A DNA stretch of 64,000 nt. Source: CAIWHR01 sp963713275 (GTDB lineage Bacteria > Pseudomonadota > Gammaproteobacteria > Burkholderiales > Casimicrobiaceae). A model generated the notes under the pieces. That model was not told the origin of the DNA, searched no databases, and saw only the letters and a list, made by a program, of their open reading frames with translations. Shown one piece after another: positions 25,686 through 35,046 of the stretch (the first letter of the stretch is position 1; each line of letters starts with the position of its first letter). The DNA lies in contig CAVQLG010000012.1 of the NCBI GenBank assembly GCA_963713275.1, positions 16,508 to 80,507 on the forward strand, given 5' to 3'. Position numbers and translations under genes: made by a program.

Positions 25686-26693
25686 ATGGCACCCGCCCCC
25701 GCCCCGGCCCAACTCGCCGCAACCGACAGCGAGACCGTCGACCGCGTGGTCGTCGTCGCCGACTGCGACCACCCGTCGATCGCGATCGAGCAGGCCGTGC
25801 TGGCCGACACCTGCCGCAAGCTGCGGTGGCTCGCCTGCCGGACCGAGGACGACGTCATCGCGCGGTGTCGCGACGCGGAAGGCCTCCTCACCCAGTACGC
25901 GCCGCTGACCCGACGCGCGCTCGCGGCACTGCGGCGTTGCCGGGTCGTCGCGCGTTACGGCGTGGGAGTCGACACGGTCGACCTGCAGGCGGCAGCCGAC
26001 CTGCGCATCGTCGTGTCCAACGTGCCGGACTACGGCACGAACGAAGTGGCCGATCACGCGCTCGGCTTGATGCTGTGCCTCACGCGCAGGATCGAGCGCG
26101 CGAACCGGCTGGTCAAGGCGGGGCACTGGGACTTCCGCCAGATGCAGCCCGTGCGCCGGCACGCGTTGCAGACGCTGGGCATCATCGGCGTCGGGCGCAT
26201 CGGCAGCGCGATGGCGAAGAAGGCGCACGCGCTGGGCATGCACGTCATCGGCTGCGACCCCTACGTCGCACGCGACAGGCTGCCCGACTGCGTGAGGCTC
26301 GTCGACCTCGACACGCTGCTGCGCGAGTCCGACGTCGTGACCGTGCACTGCCCGCTGACCGAGGAGACGCGCAATCTGATCGACGATGCCCGGCTCGGCC
26401 TGATGAAGCCGACCGCGTACCTCGTCAACACCGCGCGCGGCTTAATCGTCGACGAGACGGCTCTCGAGCGCAGCCTCGCCGCGAACCGCCTCGCCGGCGC
26501 GGCGATGGACGTCCTCGCCCGCGAGCCGGGCGGCGTCGATCATCCGCTGTTCCGGCACGAGAACTTTCTCTGCACGCCGCACATGGCGTGGTACTCCGAG
26601 GAGGCGGCGCAGGAGCTCAAGCGCAAGGCGGCCGAGGAAGTGCGCCGCGTGCTGCGCGGCGAAGCACCACGCTACCAGGTGAACGGATTCTGA
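25686..26693 (+). CDS. C-terminal-binding-protein-type 2-hydroxyacid dehydrogenase
   Basis: The 335-residue protein has the D-2-hydroxyacid dehydrogenase fold: VVARYGVGVDTVDLQAA, the NAD site GIIGVGRIGSAMAKKA, catalytic Arg in NTARGLIVDE, Glu in DVLAREP and His in TPHMAWYSEE. Its first 20 residues are a Pro/Ala-rich extension. It opens an operon with a zinc alcohol dehydrogenase and an SDR. The set suggests oxidation or reduction of a sugar acid, but no transporter or kinase is nearby to show which one. Confidence 0.88.
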   Translation: MAPAPAPAQLAATDSETVDRVVVVADCDHPSIAIEQAVLADTCRKLRWLACRTEDDVIARCRDAEGLLTQYAPLTRRALAALRRCRVVARYGVGVDTVDLQAAADLRIVVSNVPDYGTNEVADHALGLMLCLTRRIERANRLVKAGHWDFRQMQPVRRHALQTLGIIGVGRIGSAMAKKAHALGMHVIGCDPYVARDRLPDCVRLVDLDTLLRESDVVTVHCPLTEETRNLIDDARLGLMKPTAYLVNTARGLIVDETALERSLAANRLAGAAMDVLAREPGGVDHPLFRHENFLCTPHMAWYSEEAAQELKRKAAEEVRRVLRGEAPRYQVNGF

Positions 26694-26712
26694 TCCCCGA
26701 CGAAAGTGCGCG

Positions 26713-27714
26713 ATGAAGAGCATCGTCTACAAGAACCCCGGCGAAGTCGCCGTCGAGGACAAGCCGGTGCCGGAGGTCGCCGCCGGCGAGGTCCTGGTCA
26801 AGGTCGCCTACGTCGGCGTCTGCGGCACGGACCTCAACATCTACCAGGGCGCGCACCCGCGCGCGAAGGCGCCGCTGGTGATGGGGCACGAGTTCTCGGG
26901 GACGATCGTCAAGGGGCACCCGACGCTGGCCGATGGCACGCCCGTGACGGTCTATCCGCTCCTGTCCTGCGGTCGCTGCGGGCCCTGCCTGTCAGGCGCC
27001 GCGCACGTGTGCAACACGCTGCGCCTGATCGGCATCGACCGCGACGGGGCGATGGCCGAGTACGTCAAGGTGCCCTCCGAGAAGATCCTGAAGATCCCGC
27101 CGGACCTGCCGCTTCGGCTCGGCGCGTTCATCGAGCCGCTGGCGGTCGGGGTCCACGCGGTGCGCCGCTCGGGCTACAAGCCGGGCGACCGCGCCGTCGT
27201 CTACGGGGCCGGCCCGATCGGGTTGTGCGTCGCGGCCTGCCTCTCGTACTTCGGCGCTTCCGAGGTCATCGTGATCGAGACCAACCCGCACCGGCTCGGG
27301 GTCGCGGCCAGGCTCGGCTGCACGACGATCGACGCCGGGCAGGAGGACGTCTGCGCGCGGGTGAAGGATCTCACCGCCGGCGTCAACGCCGACTGCGCCT
27401 TCGATTGCGCCGCGCACCCTTCGGTGCAGGCGACGCTGCTGGACGTCGTGCGCGTGCAGGGGACCGCCGTTGTCGTCGGCTCGTACAAGCAGCCGCCCGC
27501 GGTCGACCTCCTGAAGGTCGAGTTCAAGGAGCTCACGCTTCTCGGCGTCCGGGTCTACGAGCGCCGGGACTTCGAAATCGCAACCGGCATGCTGCGCTCT
27601 CGGCGCATCGACTTCGACCTCTTGCTGACCGAATCGGCGCCGGAAGCAGCACCCGCGGTCTTCCGCGACCTGGTTGCCGGCAGCAACGTCATCAAGATGA
27701 TCTTCCGGCTGTAG
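26713..27714 (+). CDS. Zinc-dependent medium-chain alcohol/polyol dehydrogenase
   Basis: The 333-residue MDR protein has the catalytic zinc ligands GVCGTDLNIYQG (Cys) and MGHEFSG (His-Glu), the structural zinc cluster CGRCGPCLSGAAHVC, and the NAD site VYGAGPIGLCVAACL. It resembles threonine, sorbitol or galactonate-type dehydrogenases. It lies 19 bases after the hydroxyacid dehydrogenase gene and 44 bases before the SDR gene, in the same operon under probable IclR control. Confidence 0.88.
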   Translation: MKSIVYKNPGEVAVEDKPVPEVAAGEVLVKVAYVGVCGTDLNIYQGAHPRAKAPLVMGHEFSGTIVKGHPTLADGTPVTVYPLLSCGRCGPCLSGAAHVCNTLRLIGIDRDGAMAEYVKVPSEKILKIPPDLPLRLGAFIEPLAVGVHAVRRSGYKPGDRAVVYGAGPIGLCVAACLSYFGASEVIVIETNPHRLGVAARLGCTTIDAGQEDVCARVKDLTAGVNADCAFDCAAHPSVQATLLDVVRVQGTAVVVGSYKQPPAVDLLKVEFKELTLLGVRVYERRDFEIATGMLRSRRIDFDLLLTESAPEAAPAVFRDLVAGSNVIKMIFRL

Positions 27715-27758
27715 CCGCACCCATCCACGCGTCCACGCCGGCCGAGGACGAACCGCGC

Positions 27759-28514
27759 ATGCTCGATCTCTTCAGCTTGAAAGGCAAGGTGGCCCTGGTC
27801 ACCGGCGGCAGCCGCGGCCTCGGCCGGGCGATGGCGATCGGTCTCGCGGCCGCGGGCGCCGACGTCGCGGTCGTCGGGCGCAAGAGCGAGCCGACGGTGA
27901 TCGCCGAGATCGAGGCCAAGGGCGCGCGCGGCGCGTTCTTCGAGCACGACCTCGCCGACATCGACGGCATGCCCGGCCTCGTGGCAGGGGTCGAAGCGAT
28001 GCTGGGCAGCATCGACGTCCTGCTCAACAACGCGGGCGTCCAGAAGCGGCACAAGGCGGCGGAGTTCCCGCGCGCGGACTGGGATTTCGTCGTCAACGTC
28101 AACATGAATGCGGTGTTCTTCCTCTGCCAGGCGGTCGGGCGCGGCATGCTCGCGCGCCGGTCCGGCAAGATCATCAACGTCGCCTCGCTGCTGTCGTTCC
28201 AGGGCGGTCTCACCGTGCCCGCCTACGCGGCCAGCAAGGGCGGCGTCGCGCAGTTCACCAAGGCGCTGTCCAACGAGTGGGCGAGCCAGGGCGTCAACGT
28301 CAACTGCATCGCCCCCGGCTACATGGACACGGAAATGAACACCGCGCTGATGGCCGACCCTACGCGCAGCCGGCAGATCATGGAGCGCATCCCGGCCGGA
28401 CGCTGGGGAAAGCCCGAGGACATGGTGGGCGCCGCCGTCTACCTCGCTTCCCGCGCCGCCGACTACGTGCACGGAGCCACGCTCGTCGTCGACGGCGGCT
28501 GGCTGGGGCGCTGA
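27759..28514 (+). CDS. Short-chain dehydrogenase, gluconate/2-deoxygluconate type
   Basis: The 251-residue SDR has the cofactor motif TGGSRGLGRAMA, the NNAG motif in VLLNNAGVQKRH, and the catalytic Ser-Tyr-Lys (VASLLSFQGG, then YAASKGG). The start MLDLFSLKGKVALVTGG and the end YVHGATLVVDGGWLGR are characteristic of KduD and gluconate 5-dehydrogenase-like enzymes. As the last gene of the three-dehydrogenase operon it fits sugar-acid catabolism. The exact substrate is open. Confidence 0.88.
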   Translation: MLDLFSLKGKVALVTGGSRGLGRAMAIGLAAAGADVAVVGRKSEPTVIAEIEAKGARGAFFEHDLADIDGMPGLVAGVEAMLGSIDVLLNNAGVQKRHKAAEFPRADWDFVVNVNMNAVFFLCQAVGRGMLARRSGKIINVASLLSFQGGLTVPAYAASKGGVAQFTKALSNEWASQGVNVNCIAPGYMDTEMNTALMADPTRSRQIMERIPAGRWGKPEDMVGAAVYLASRAADYVHGATLVVDGGWLGR

Positions 28515-28699
28515 CCCGCCCGCCGCCGGCGAGGTCGAGCGCCGCGGCGGCGTCCCAAGCAGCGACACCGTCGTCGGTGGCGAGGACGCGGGCGTCCGTT
28601 TCGCGGCGTGGATCGCCGATGCGCTGCGCGAGCCGCCCTACTCCGAGGCGTGCGGAGGACGAGGCCCGCGCCGTCCGGGCACAAACGACTCGACCGCCT

Positions 28700-29689
28700 T
28701 CATTCGCGCGGCGTTGCGGGCGCACTCGCGGCGTTCGCTTCGTCCTCGCAGCCGAGACACGCCAGCGCGTCGACGAACAGCCGCGGCGACGCCGTGCGCA
28801 GCCGCGCCGGGTCGGACAGGAGGCGCCGCGCCGCACGGGCTCCGGGCACGCCGTGGAACAGTCCGAGCACGTGCCTCGCGATGGCGCGGACCGGAACGCC
28901 CCGGGACCTCTCCTTCTCGGCATAACCGACGAGCGCGTGCAACACGTCCGCGCGGGTGGCCATCGGCGGCGGCAGCCCAGCCAGTCGGACGTCGACGCCC
29001 GCGAGCATCCAGGGGTCGTGGTACGCGGCGCGACCGAGCATGACGCCATCGACCCCCTGCCACTCGCGCTCGATCGTTGCCCAGTCGGCGAGGCCGCCGT
29101 TGATCACGATGGTGAGCGCCGGGAAGTCGCGCTTCAGGCGATGGACGACCGCGTGGCGCAGCGGCGGGATCTCGCGGTTCTGCGCCGGAGAGAGTCCCTT
29201 CAGCACCGCGTTGCGGGCGTGGACGATGAAGACCTCGCATCCCGCGGCGGCGACCGTGCCGACGAAGTCGCGCACGAAGCCGTAGCGCTCCTCCTGGTCG
29301 AGTCCGATCCGGTGCTTCACCGTCACCGGCAGCGAGACCGCGTCGCGCATCGCCTTGACCCCGTCGGCGACGAGCCGTGGCTCGGCCATGAGGCACGCAC
29401 CGAAGCTGCCGGTCTGCACGCGCTCCGACGGGCAGCCGCAGTTGAGGTTGATCTCGTCGTAGCCCCAGCGCTCCCCCAGGCGGGCACCGTGCGCGAGCTC
29501 CCGCGGATCGCTGCCGCCCAGCTGCAGCGCCAGCGGATGCTCCGCGGGGTCGAACGCAAGGTGGCGTCCGACGTCGCCGTGGAGCAGCGCCGGGGCAGTC
29601 ACCATCTCGGTATAGAGCCGCGCCTTGCGCGAGATCAGGCGCAGGAAGTAACGGCAGTGGCGGTCGGTCCAGTCCATCATCGGCGCCAC
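28700..29689 (-). CDS. dusA: tRNA-dihydrouridine(20/20a) synthase
   Basis: The 329-residue protein has the DusA start APMMDWTDRHCRYFLRL, the FMN-barrel block INLNCGCPSERVQTGSFGAC with the catalytic Cys, and VIINGGL-like VINGGLADW. It reduces uridine 20 and 20a in the D-loop of tRNAs. Conserved residues begin right at the ATG, and family members usually have a few more residues (RFCVAP precedes in frame), so a GTG at 29698 or further upstream may be the true start. The C-terminal 20 residues are an Ala-rich tail. Confidence 0.92.
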   Translation of the reverse strand: MAPMMDWTDRHCRYFLRLISRKARLYTEMVTAPALLHGDVGRHLAFDPAEHPLALQLGGSDPRELAHGARLGERWGYDEINLNCGCPSERVQTGSFGACLMAEPRLVADGVKAMRDAVSLPVTVKHRIGLDQEERYGFVRDFVGTVAAAGCEVFIVHARNAVLKGLSPAQNREIPPLRHAVVHRLKRDFPALTIVINGGLADWATIEREWQGVDGVMLGRAAYHDPWMLAGVDVRLAGLPPPMATRADVLHALVGYAEKERSRGVPVRAIARHVLGLFHGVPGARAARRLLSDPARLRTASPRLFVDALACLGCEDEANAASAPATPRE

Positions 29690-29729
29690 GCAGAAGCGCC
29701 ACGGAGACAGCCGCGGAGTTGGCGGATTT

Positions 29730-29805
29730 GGGGTCAGAGCCGTAATACGTTCCTCGCTTACTGCACCGTCAATTTGCTGCTACGGGGTATTACGGCTCTG
29801 ACCCC
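29730..29805. repeat. REP-like inverted repeat, 19-base arms
   Basis: GGGGTCAGAGCCGTAATAC at 29730-29748 is repeated as its exact reverse complement at 29787-29805, with 38 bases between. It sits between the start of dusA and the end of the ligase gene. Sequences with GGGGTCAGAG ends are a known class of mobile palindromes linked to REP-associated tyrosine transposases. It could fold as a hairpin and act as a terminator or be a small mobile palindrome. No transposase is nearby. Confidence 0.7.
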
Positions 29806-29809
29806 GAGA

Positions 29810-31423
29810 TCAGATTGCGGAACCGCTGTCCTTCCAGTACGGCGCGCGCAGCTCGCGCTTGAGCGTCTTGCCGGCGGCGTTGCGCGGGAAATCTTCCATC
29901 ACGATGACGCGCGACAGGCGCTGGTACTTCGCGGCGACACGCGCGTTCACCCAGTCGCGCAGCGCGTCGGCGGCGACGCAGCCCGGCTCGCGCAGCACGA
30001 CCGCGGCGACGGGCGTCTCGCCCCACTTCTCGTCGGGTATGCCGAACACGGCAACCTCGCGCACGCCCGGATGCTGGATGGCGATCTCCTCGAGGTCCTT
30101 CGGATAGACCTTGACGCCGCCCGAATCGATCATGTCCTTGATCCGATCGACGAGGTAGAGGAATCCGTCCTCGTCGAGATAGCCCAGGTCGCCGGTGTGC
30201 AGCCAGCCCTCGCGCAGGGCCTGCGCGGTCGCCTCGGCGCGGTTGTAATACCCCGGCATCGTGATCGGCCCGCGCCCGACGATCTCGCCGACGGCGCCGC
30301 GCGGCGCGTCGCGGCCCTCCTCGTCGACGATGCGCAGCTCGAAGAACGGCGGCGGCACCCCCACACTGCCGGTCTTGCGCAGCGCGTCGTTGCGGTCGAG
30401 CACCGTGACGAAGCCCTCGGTCAGCCCGTACAGCTCGTAGAAGCGGTTCGGCAGCAGCTCGTTCAGCCGCGCCTTGTGCTCGCGGTGCAAGGGGGCGCCC
30501 AGCGACAGTATCATCTCCAGCGAGCGCAGGCGCGCCGGCTCGAAGCCCCGGGCGCTGAGGATCGCGATGATCTGCGAAGGCACCAGCATCGTGTGCGTCA
30601 CCCGCTCCTTCTCGACGCACTCGATGAACGCCTCGGCGTCGAACGCGCGGTGGAGTATGTAGGTGGCGCCGCAGTAGAACGCGGGAAACAGCGTCACCAT
30701 GGCGCCGTTGAATACGATCGCCCCGCTGTGCAGCACGACGGATTCCGGCTTCATGCGCCACGCGCTGGCCATCGTCGTCGCGTACATCGCGCGGATGAAG
30801 TGCGTGTGCGGAATGCCCTTCGGCAACCCGGTCGTGCCCGAGGTGTACATCAGCGTCAAAAGATCGTCGGCCTCGACTTCCGCATCGGGCGGAGCGTCGT
30901 CGGCATTGCCATGCAGCGTGCCGAAGGCGCAATAGCCGGCGGCCTCGTCGTCAGACGCGGCGTCGACCAGGACCCAGACGGGCGCCGGCTGCCACGCGAT
31001 GTCGTGGCGGACGTCCTCGATCGCCGAAAGCAGGTCGCTCGACGCCAGCACGACGCGCGGCGTCGCGTCGCCGAGCAGCGACTTGAGGCCGCTGGTCGTC
31101 AGCATCGGCGACAGGGGCACGGCGGCCGCGCCGAGCTTGGCGCAGGCCCAGTACGTCGCGAGCAGCTCCAGCGAGTTGGGCAGCACCGTCGCCACCCGGT
31201 CGCCGCGCCCGACCCCCTGCGAGCGCAGCGCGTTGGCCCAGCGATTGACGTAGCTGTCGAATTCGCTCCAGGACAACCGCAGCTCGCGCTCGCGCGCCGA
31301 ACGTGCGGGAATGACGACCGCCGTGTGGCGCGGACGGTAGCGCGCGTGATGGGCGGGCAGGTGGCCGAGGCAGAGGCAGCGCGCGGCGATCGACGAATGG
31401 AACATGGACTGAACTCCGGTCAT
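29810..31423 (-). CDS. AMP-dependent acyl-CoA synthetase/ligase
   Basis: The 537-residue protein belongs to the ANL superfamily: the ATP loop YTSGTTGLPKG near residue 190, FYELYGLTEG as A5 motif, GWLHTGDLGYLDEDGFLYLVDR as A7-A8 and the C-terminal catalytic Lys in AGKTLKREL. It activates a carboxylic acid with ATP and probably transfers it to CoA. Fatty-acid or aromatic-acid substrate cannot be told apart. An internal ATG at 31405 (MFHSSI) is an alternative start. It stands alone, ending next to a REP-like palindrome. Confidence 0.88.
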   Translation of the reverse strand: MTGVQSMFHSSIAARCLCLGHLPAHHARYRPRHTAVVIPARSARERELRLSWSEFDSYVNRWANALRSQGVGRGDRVATVLPNSLELLATYWACAKLGAAAVPLSPMLTTSGLKSLLGDATPRVVLASSDLLSAIEDVRHDIAWQPAPVWVLVDAASDDEAAGYCAFGTLHGNADDAPPDAEVEADDLLTLMYTSGTTGLPKGIPHTHFIRAMYATTMASAWRMKPESVVLHSGAIVFNGAMVTLFPAFYCGATYILHRAFDAEAFIECVEKERVTHTMLVPSQIIAILSARGFEPARLRSLEMILSLGAPLHREHKARLNELLPNRFYELYGLTEGFVTVLDRNDALRKTGSVGVPPPFFELRIVDEEGRDAPRGAVGEIVGRGPITMPGYYNRAEATAQALREGWLHTGDLGYLDEDGFLYLVDRIKDMIDSGGVKVYPKDLEEIAIQHPGVREVAVFGIPDEKWGETPVAAVVLREPGCVAADALRDWVNARVAAKYQRLSRVIVMEDFPRNAAGKTLKRELRAPYWKDSGSAI

Positions 31424-31594
31424 GGGCGCCTGTGAGCCTGTCGGACTTGGGGGTTCGAACGCGAAACGGTGGGAGAGCGAGGACGGATTCCGACGATTCC
31501 GACGCGCCTATCGGGTATGGTTCAGGAGAAATCGGCGAAACATGGACCGTTCCTCCCACCGTTGCAGCCGAATCGTCCCCAGTCCGGCAGGCTC

Positions 31595-32761
31595 CTAGAG
31601 CCGGTGCCGGTGGTCGACGGGCGCGTACCCCGGCCAATGGATGTCGGTGCTGCGCGCGAGGGCGAGCACCTTGAACAATTCCCCCATCTCGGCGGGCGAC
31701 AGGAGCTTCTGCACCGCGGACGACGCCCGCAGGTAGGCCACCGAGTCCGGCGCTCCGGTTTCGGCGAGGCGCTCCAGCACTCCGCAGCCCAGCAGGAACG
31801 GGGCCTGCGCGGCGAATCCCGCGACTTCGAGCCCGGCACGTTCCCCCGCCGCGGCGACGGCGCTGAAATCGACGTGGGCGGTGATGTCGGACAGCCCCGG
31901 CCAATGGAACGGGTCGTCGTGCACGCGGTGCCGGTAGTGGCAGCGCAGCGTCCCCTCGTCGCGCTGCGGATGGTAATACTCCGCCGCCGTGAAGCCATAG
32001 TCGATGAACAGCGCCGCACCGCGGACCAGCAGCCGGCCGAGCTCTTCGACCAGTCCCTCGGCCGCGGGATTGAGCTCGCTCTGGTAATCGATATCGCCGG
32101 GAAAGCGTTCCCGCGCGAGTCCGGTCAGCCACTTGGGCGCCGGCCGATCCGCCCAGGACAGCCTCCCCCGCCACTCGTCCTCGGCGACACCGCGCTCGAA
32201 ATACCGCCCGTCGCGGCGGCGAACGACGTGCACCGGAACGGCGTCGAGCACTTCGTTGGCTACGATCGCGCCGTCGATCGCGGCCGGCAACGTCGGCAGC
32301 CAGACCACACGCCCGCGCAGATCCACAGGCAACGCCTGCAGCGTCGCGCGCTGCCGCAGGGCGAGATCCGGGCTCGGCTCGAGGATCGCGTAACGCGTCG
32401 GCGGCGCGCCGCGCTCGCCCAGCGTCGACAGCACGTCGCGGGCGAGGCGACCGCTGCCGGCGCCAAGCTCGAGAATCTCGCGGCCGGGTGCGACGCGGAG
32501 GATCTCGTCGATCTGGGCCGCCAGCGTGGCCCCGAACAGCGGCGTCATCTCCGGCGCCGTGGTGAAATCGCCCGCCGGGCCCAGCTTCGTCGCCCCCGCG
32601 CTGTAGTAGCCGAGCCCCGGCGCATGGAGCACGATTTCCATGTAGCGCTCGAAGGGAATCCAGCCGTCGCCCTCGGCGATGGCCGCGCGGACGGCCGAAG
32701 CGACCCGCTCGCTGTGCTCCAGCGCCGGCAGATCGGGCAGCGGCAATTCGAAGGACGACAT
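31595..32761 (-). CDS. MidA-type SAM-dependent methyltransferase (DUF185)
   Basis: The 388-residue protein has the DUF185 blocks: GWIPFERYMEIVLHAPGLGY near the start, GDFTTAPEMTPLFGATLA, the SAM-binding ILELGAGSGRLARDVL, and IVANEVLDAVPVHVV. Eukaryotic homologues (NDUFAF7/MidA) dimethylate an arginine of complex I; the bacterial target is not established. It is divergent from the pteridine-reductase-like gene, 139 bases away. Confidence 0.88.
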   Translation of the reverse strand: MSSFELPLPDLPALEHSERVASAVRAAIAEGDGWIPFERYMEIVLHAPGLGYYSAGATKLGPAGDFTTAPEMTPLFGATLAAQIDEILRVAPGREILELGAGSGRLARDVLSTLGERGAPPTRYAILEPSPDLALRQRATLQALPVDLRGRVVWLPTLPAAIDGAIVANEVLDAVPVHVVRRRDGRYFERGVAEDEWRGRLSWADRPAPKWLTGLARERFPGDIDYQSELNPAAEGLVEELGRLLVRGAALFIDYGFTAAEYYHPQRDEGTLRCHYRHRVHDDPFHWPGLSDITAHVDFSAVAAAGERAGLEVAGFAAQAPFLLGCGVLERLAETGAPDSVAYLRASSAVQKLLSPAEMGELFKVLALARSTDIHWPGYAPVDHRHRL

Positions 32762-32900
32762 GCGACAGCAAACAAGGGGTTGTGGGCGGCGCTGCGTAGC
32801 TCGGCGCGCGTATGCTAGTGTAGTGCTTCGCCGGCGTCGGCGCATGGAGCGCGCGACGGAGATCCGGGTAACGCTCGGGGCAGCGACGCGAGGGCCACCG

Positions 32901-33638
32901 ATGCAGGGCAAGACGGTGCTGGTGACCGGGGGCGCAAAGCGCGTGGGTGCGGCGATTTGCCGCCGGCTGCACGCGGCCGGGGCGAACCTGATGCTCCACT
33001 ACCGCCGGTCCGCGGGCGAGGCGCGCCTGCTGCAGGCGGAACTCAACCACCTGCGGCCGGGTTCGGTCGAACTGGTCCAGGCCGAGCTGCTCGACACGGC
33101 CAAGCTGCCGTTGCTGGTCGAGCACGCGCTGGCCGCGTTCGGGCGCCTCGACGGGCTCGTCAACAACGCCTCCTCGTTCTTCTCGACGCCCGTGGGCGAC
33201 ATCGCGCTCTCGCACTGGGACGACCTCGTCGGCACCAACCTCAAGTCGCCGTTGTTCCTGTCGCAGGCCGCAGCACCCGCGCTCAGGAAGACGCAGGGAG
33301 CGATCGTCAACATCACCGACATCCACGCCGAGCGGCCGTTGCGCAACTACGTGGTCTACTCGGTGGCGAAGGCCGGCCTCTCGGGGCTCACGCGGGCGCT
33401 CGCGCGCGAGTTGGCACCCGAGGTGCGCGTCAACGCCGTCGCCCCGGGCCCCATCCTGTGGCCGGAGGACGATGCGTTCGATGAAAACGCGCGGCTGCGG
33501 ATCATCGCGCACACGCCGCTCAAGCGTGAAGGCGCGCCGGACGACATCGCGAAGGCCGTGTACTACCTGATGGCCGAGGCGACCTACGTGACCGGCGAGA
33601 CGCTGAACGTCGACGGCGGGAGGCATGTCGCGATCTGA
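32901..33638 (+). CDS. Pteridine reductase-like short-chain dehydrogenase
   Basis: The 245-residue SDR has VLVTGGAKRVGAAICRRLHA, where the basic RV after the Gly motif marks the pteridine/FolM-type NADPH-binding form, NNASSFF, and the catalytic Tyr-Lys in YVVYSVAKAG. FolM-like enzymes reduce dihydromonapterin or dihydrobiopterin. The ATG at 32901 gives the standard length. The gene overlaps the next one by 14 bases, so both are probably one operon. Confidence 0.88.
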   Translation: MQGKTVLVTGGAKRVGAAICRRLHAAGANLMLHYRRSAGEARLLQAELNHLRPGSVELVQAELLDTAKLPLLVEHALAAFGRLDGLVNNASSFFSTPVGDIALSHWDDLVGTNLKSPLFLSQAAAPALRKTQGAIVNITDIHAERPLRNYVVYSVAKAGLSGLTRALARELAPEVRVNAVAPGPILWPEDDAFDENARLRIIAHTPLKREGAPDDIAKAVYYLMAEATYVTGETLNVDGGRHVAI

Positions 33639-34935
33639 CGCCGCCGGCGTCGCGGCGGACGGGGCGCCTGCCGGCCGGCTCGCGCGCTTCACCCGCGCCC
33701 AGCCACACGAAGAAGCCGCCGTGCTCTGGGCGTGCGCCTGCTTCTTCGCGCTGCTCGCCGCGTACTACGTGCTGCGGCCGATCCGTGACGAGATGGCGAT
33801 CCAGGTCGGCCAGGCGCGCCTGCACGAGGTTTTCACGCTGGTGTTCGTCACGATGCTGGTCGTGGCACCGGTGTTCGGCTGGCTCACCGGCCGGTTTGCG
33901 CGGCGCCGGTTGCTGCCGTGGCTGTACGCGTTCTGCGGCGCCAACCTGATCGCGTTCTTCGTCGTCTTCGAGGCCGGCGGCACCCAGTCGGCGGCGGTCG
34001 CCCGCGCGTTCTTCGTCTGGGTGAGCGTGTTCAACCTGTTCGTGGTTTCGGTGTTCTGGAGCCTGCTGGCGGACGTGTTCACCACGGCGCAGGCGAGGCG
34101 GCTCTACGGCTTCATCGCCGCCGGCGGGACCGCGGGCGCGCTGGCGGGGCCGTCCCTGACCGCAGCGTTCGTCACCGTGGTCGGAGCCAAGGGCATGGTG
34201 CTGGTGTCCGCCGGATTCCTGGTCCTCGCCATGGTCGCCGTCGTGCAGCTCGCGCGCTGGGCGAGCGCCACCGGCGCCATCGACGGCGCCGAGGCGCAGG
34301 CTCCGCTGACCGGCAGCATCTGGTCCGGCGTCACCGACCTCGTGCGCTCGCCGTACCTGTTCGGCATCTGCCTGTTCCTCTTTCTGTACTCGCTGCTGTC
34401 GACGTTTCTCTATTTCCAGCAGGCGGAGCTCGTTCCGGCCGCGATCGCCGACAGCGCCGAGCGCACGCGTCTGCTGGCGCTGGTCGACGTCACGGTGAAC
34501 GTGCTCACACTTGCGCTTCAGGTGTTCGCCTTCGGTGCGCTGATGCAGCGCCTCGGCACGACGTTCCTGCTGGCCGCGATGCCGGTGGTCGCCGTCGTCG
34601 GCTTCGCGCTCCTCGCCTGGCACCCGGTGCTCGCCACCCTGGTCGTCTTCGGCATCACCCGTCGCGCCGGCGAGTACGCGATCAGCAAGCCGGCGCGCGA
34701 GACGCTGTTCAACGTCCTGCCTGCCGAGCAGAAGTACAAGGCCAAGAACGTGATCGACACGCTGGTCCACCGTTTCGGCGACACCTCGTCGTCGTGGATC
34801 TTCGCCGGCCTGCGGGGCATCGGGTTCACGTCGACGGCGATCTCCTGGATCGCGGTGCCGATCGCGCTCGTCTGGCTGGCCGTCGCGCTGGCGCTCGGGC
34901 GGGCGGCCCGCGCGCGACAGCGGGAGGCCGCGTGA
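33625..34935 (+). CDS. Membrane carrier, ATP/ADP-exchanger-like MFS protein
   Basis: The 436-residue protein has eleven or twelve membrane segments. Its first helix, FFALLAAYYVLRPIRDEMAIQ, and later RRAGEYAISKPARETLFNVL are typical of the NTP/NDP exchange transporter-like family of free-living bacteria. The substrate is not known for these homologues; nucleotide exchange as in plastids and Rickettsia is not implied. Its start overlaps the preceding SDR gene. Confidence 0.8.
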   Translation: MSRSDAAGVAADGAPAGRLARFTRAQPHEEAAVLWACACFFALLAAYYVLRPIRDEMAIQVGQARLHEVFTLVFVTMLVVAPVFGWLTGRFARRRLLPWLYAFCGANLIAFFVVFEAGGTQSAAVARAFFVWVSVFNLFVVSVFWSLLADVFTTAQARRLYGFIAAGGTAGALAGPSLTAAFVTVVGAKGMVLVSAGFLVLAMVAVVQLARWASATGAIDGAEAQAPLTGSIWSGVTDLVRSPYLFGICLFLFLYSLLSTFLYFQQAELVPAAIADSAERTRLLALVDVTVNVLTLALQVFAFGALMQRLGTTFLLAAMPVVAVVGFALLAWHPVLATLVVFGITRRAGEYAISKPARETLFNVLPAEQKYKAKNVIDTLVHRFGDTSSSWIFAGLRGIGFTSTAISWIAVPIALVWLAVALALGRAARARQREAA

Positions 34936-35046
34936 CCAGCTCCGCCCGCGAGTCGGCGGGCAGCGCTGCCCGAACGGCGGCGCGGGGCCTTGAACCGTGC
35001 GCGGTGGCGCGCGCTGTGCGACGTCGTCAGCCGTCCGCGTGTCACG

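Noticed and set aside
28277..31435. Open frame of over 1000 residues opposite dusA and the ligase gene
   Set aside because: Both genes on the other strand have clear family motifs; this frame is a typical GC-rich antisense shadow.
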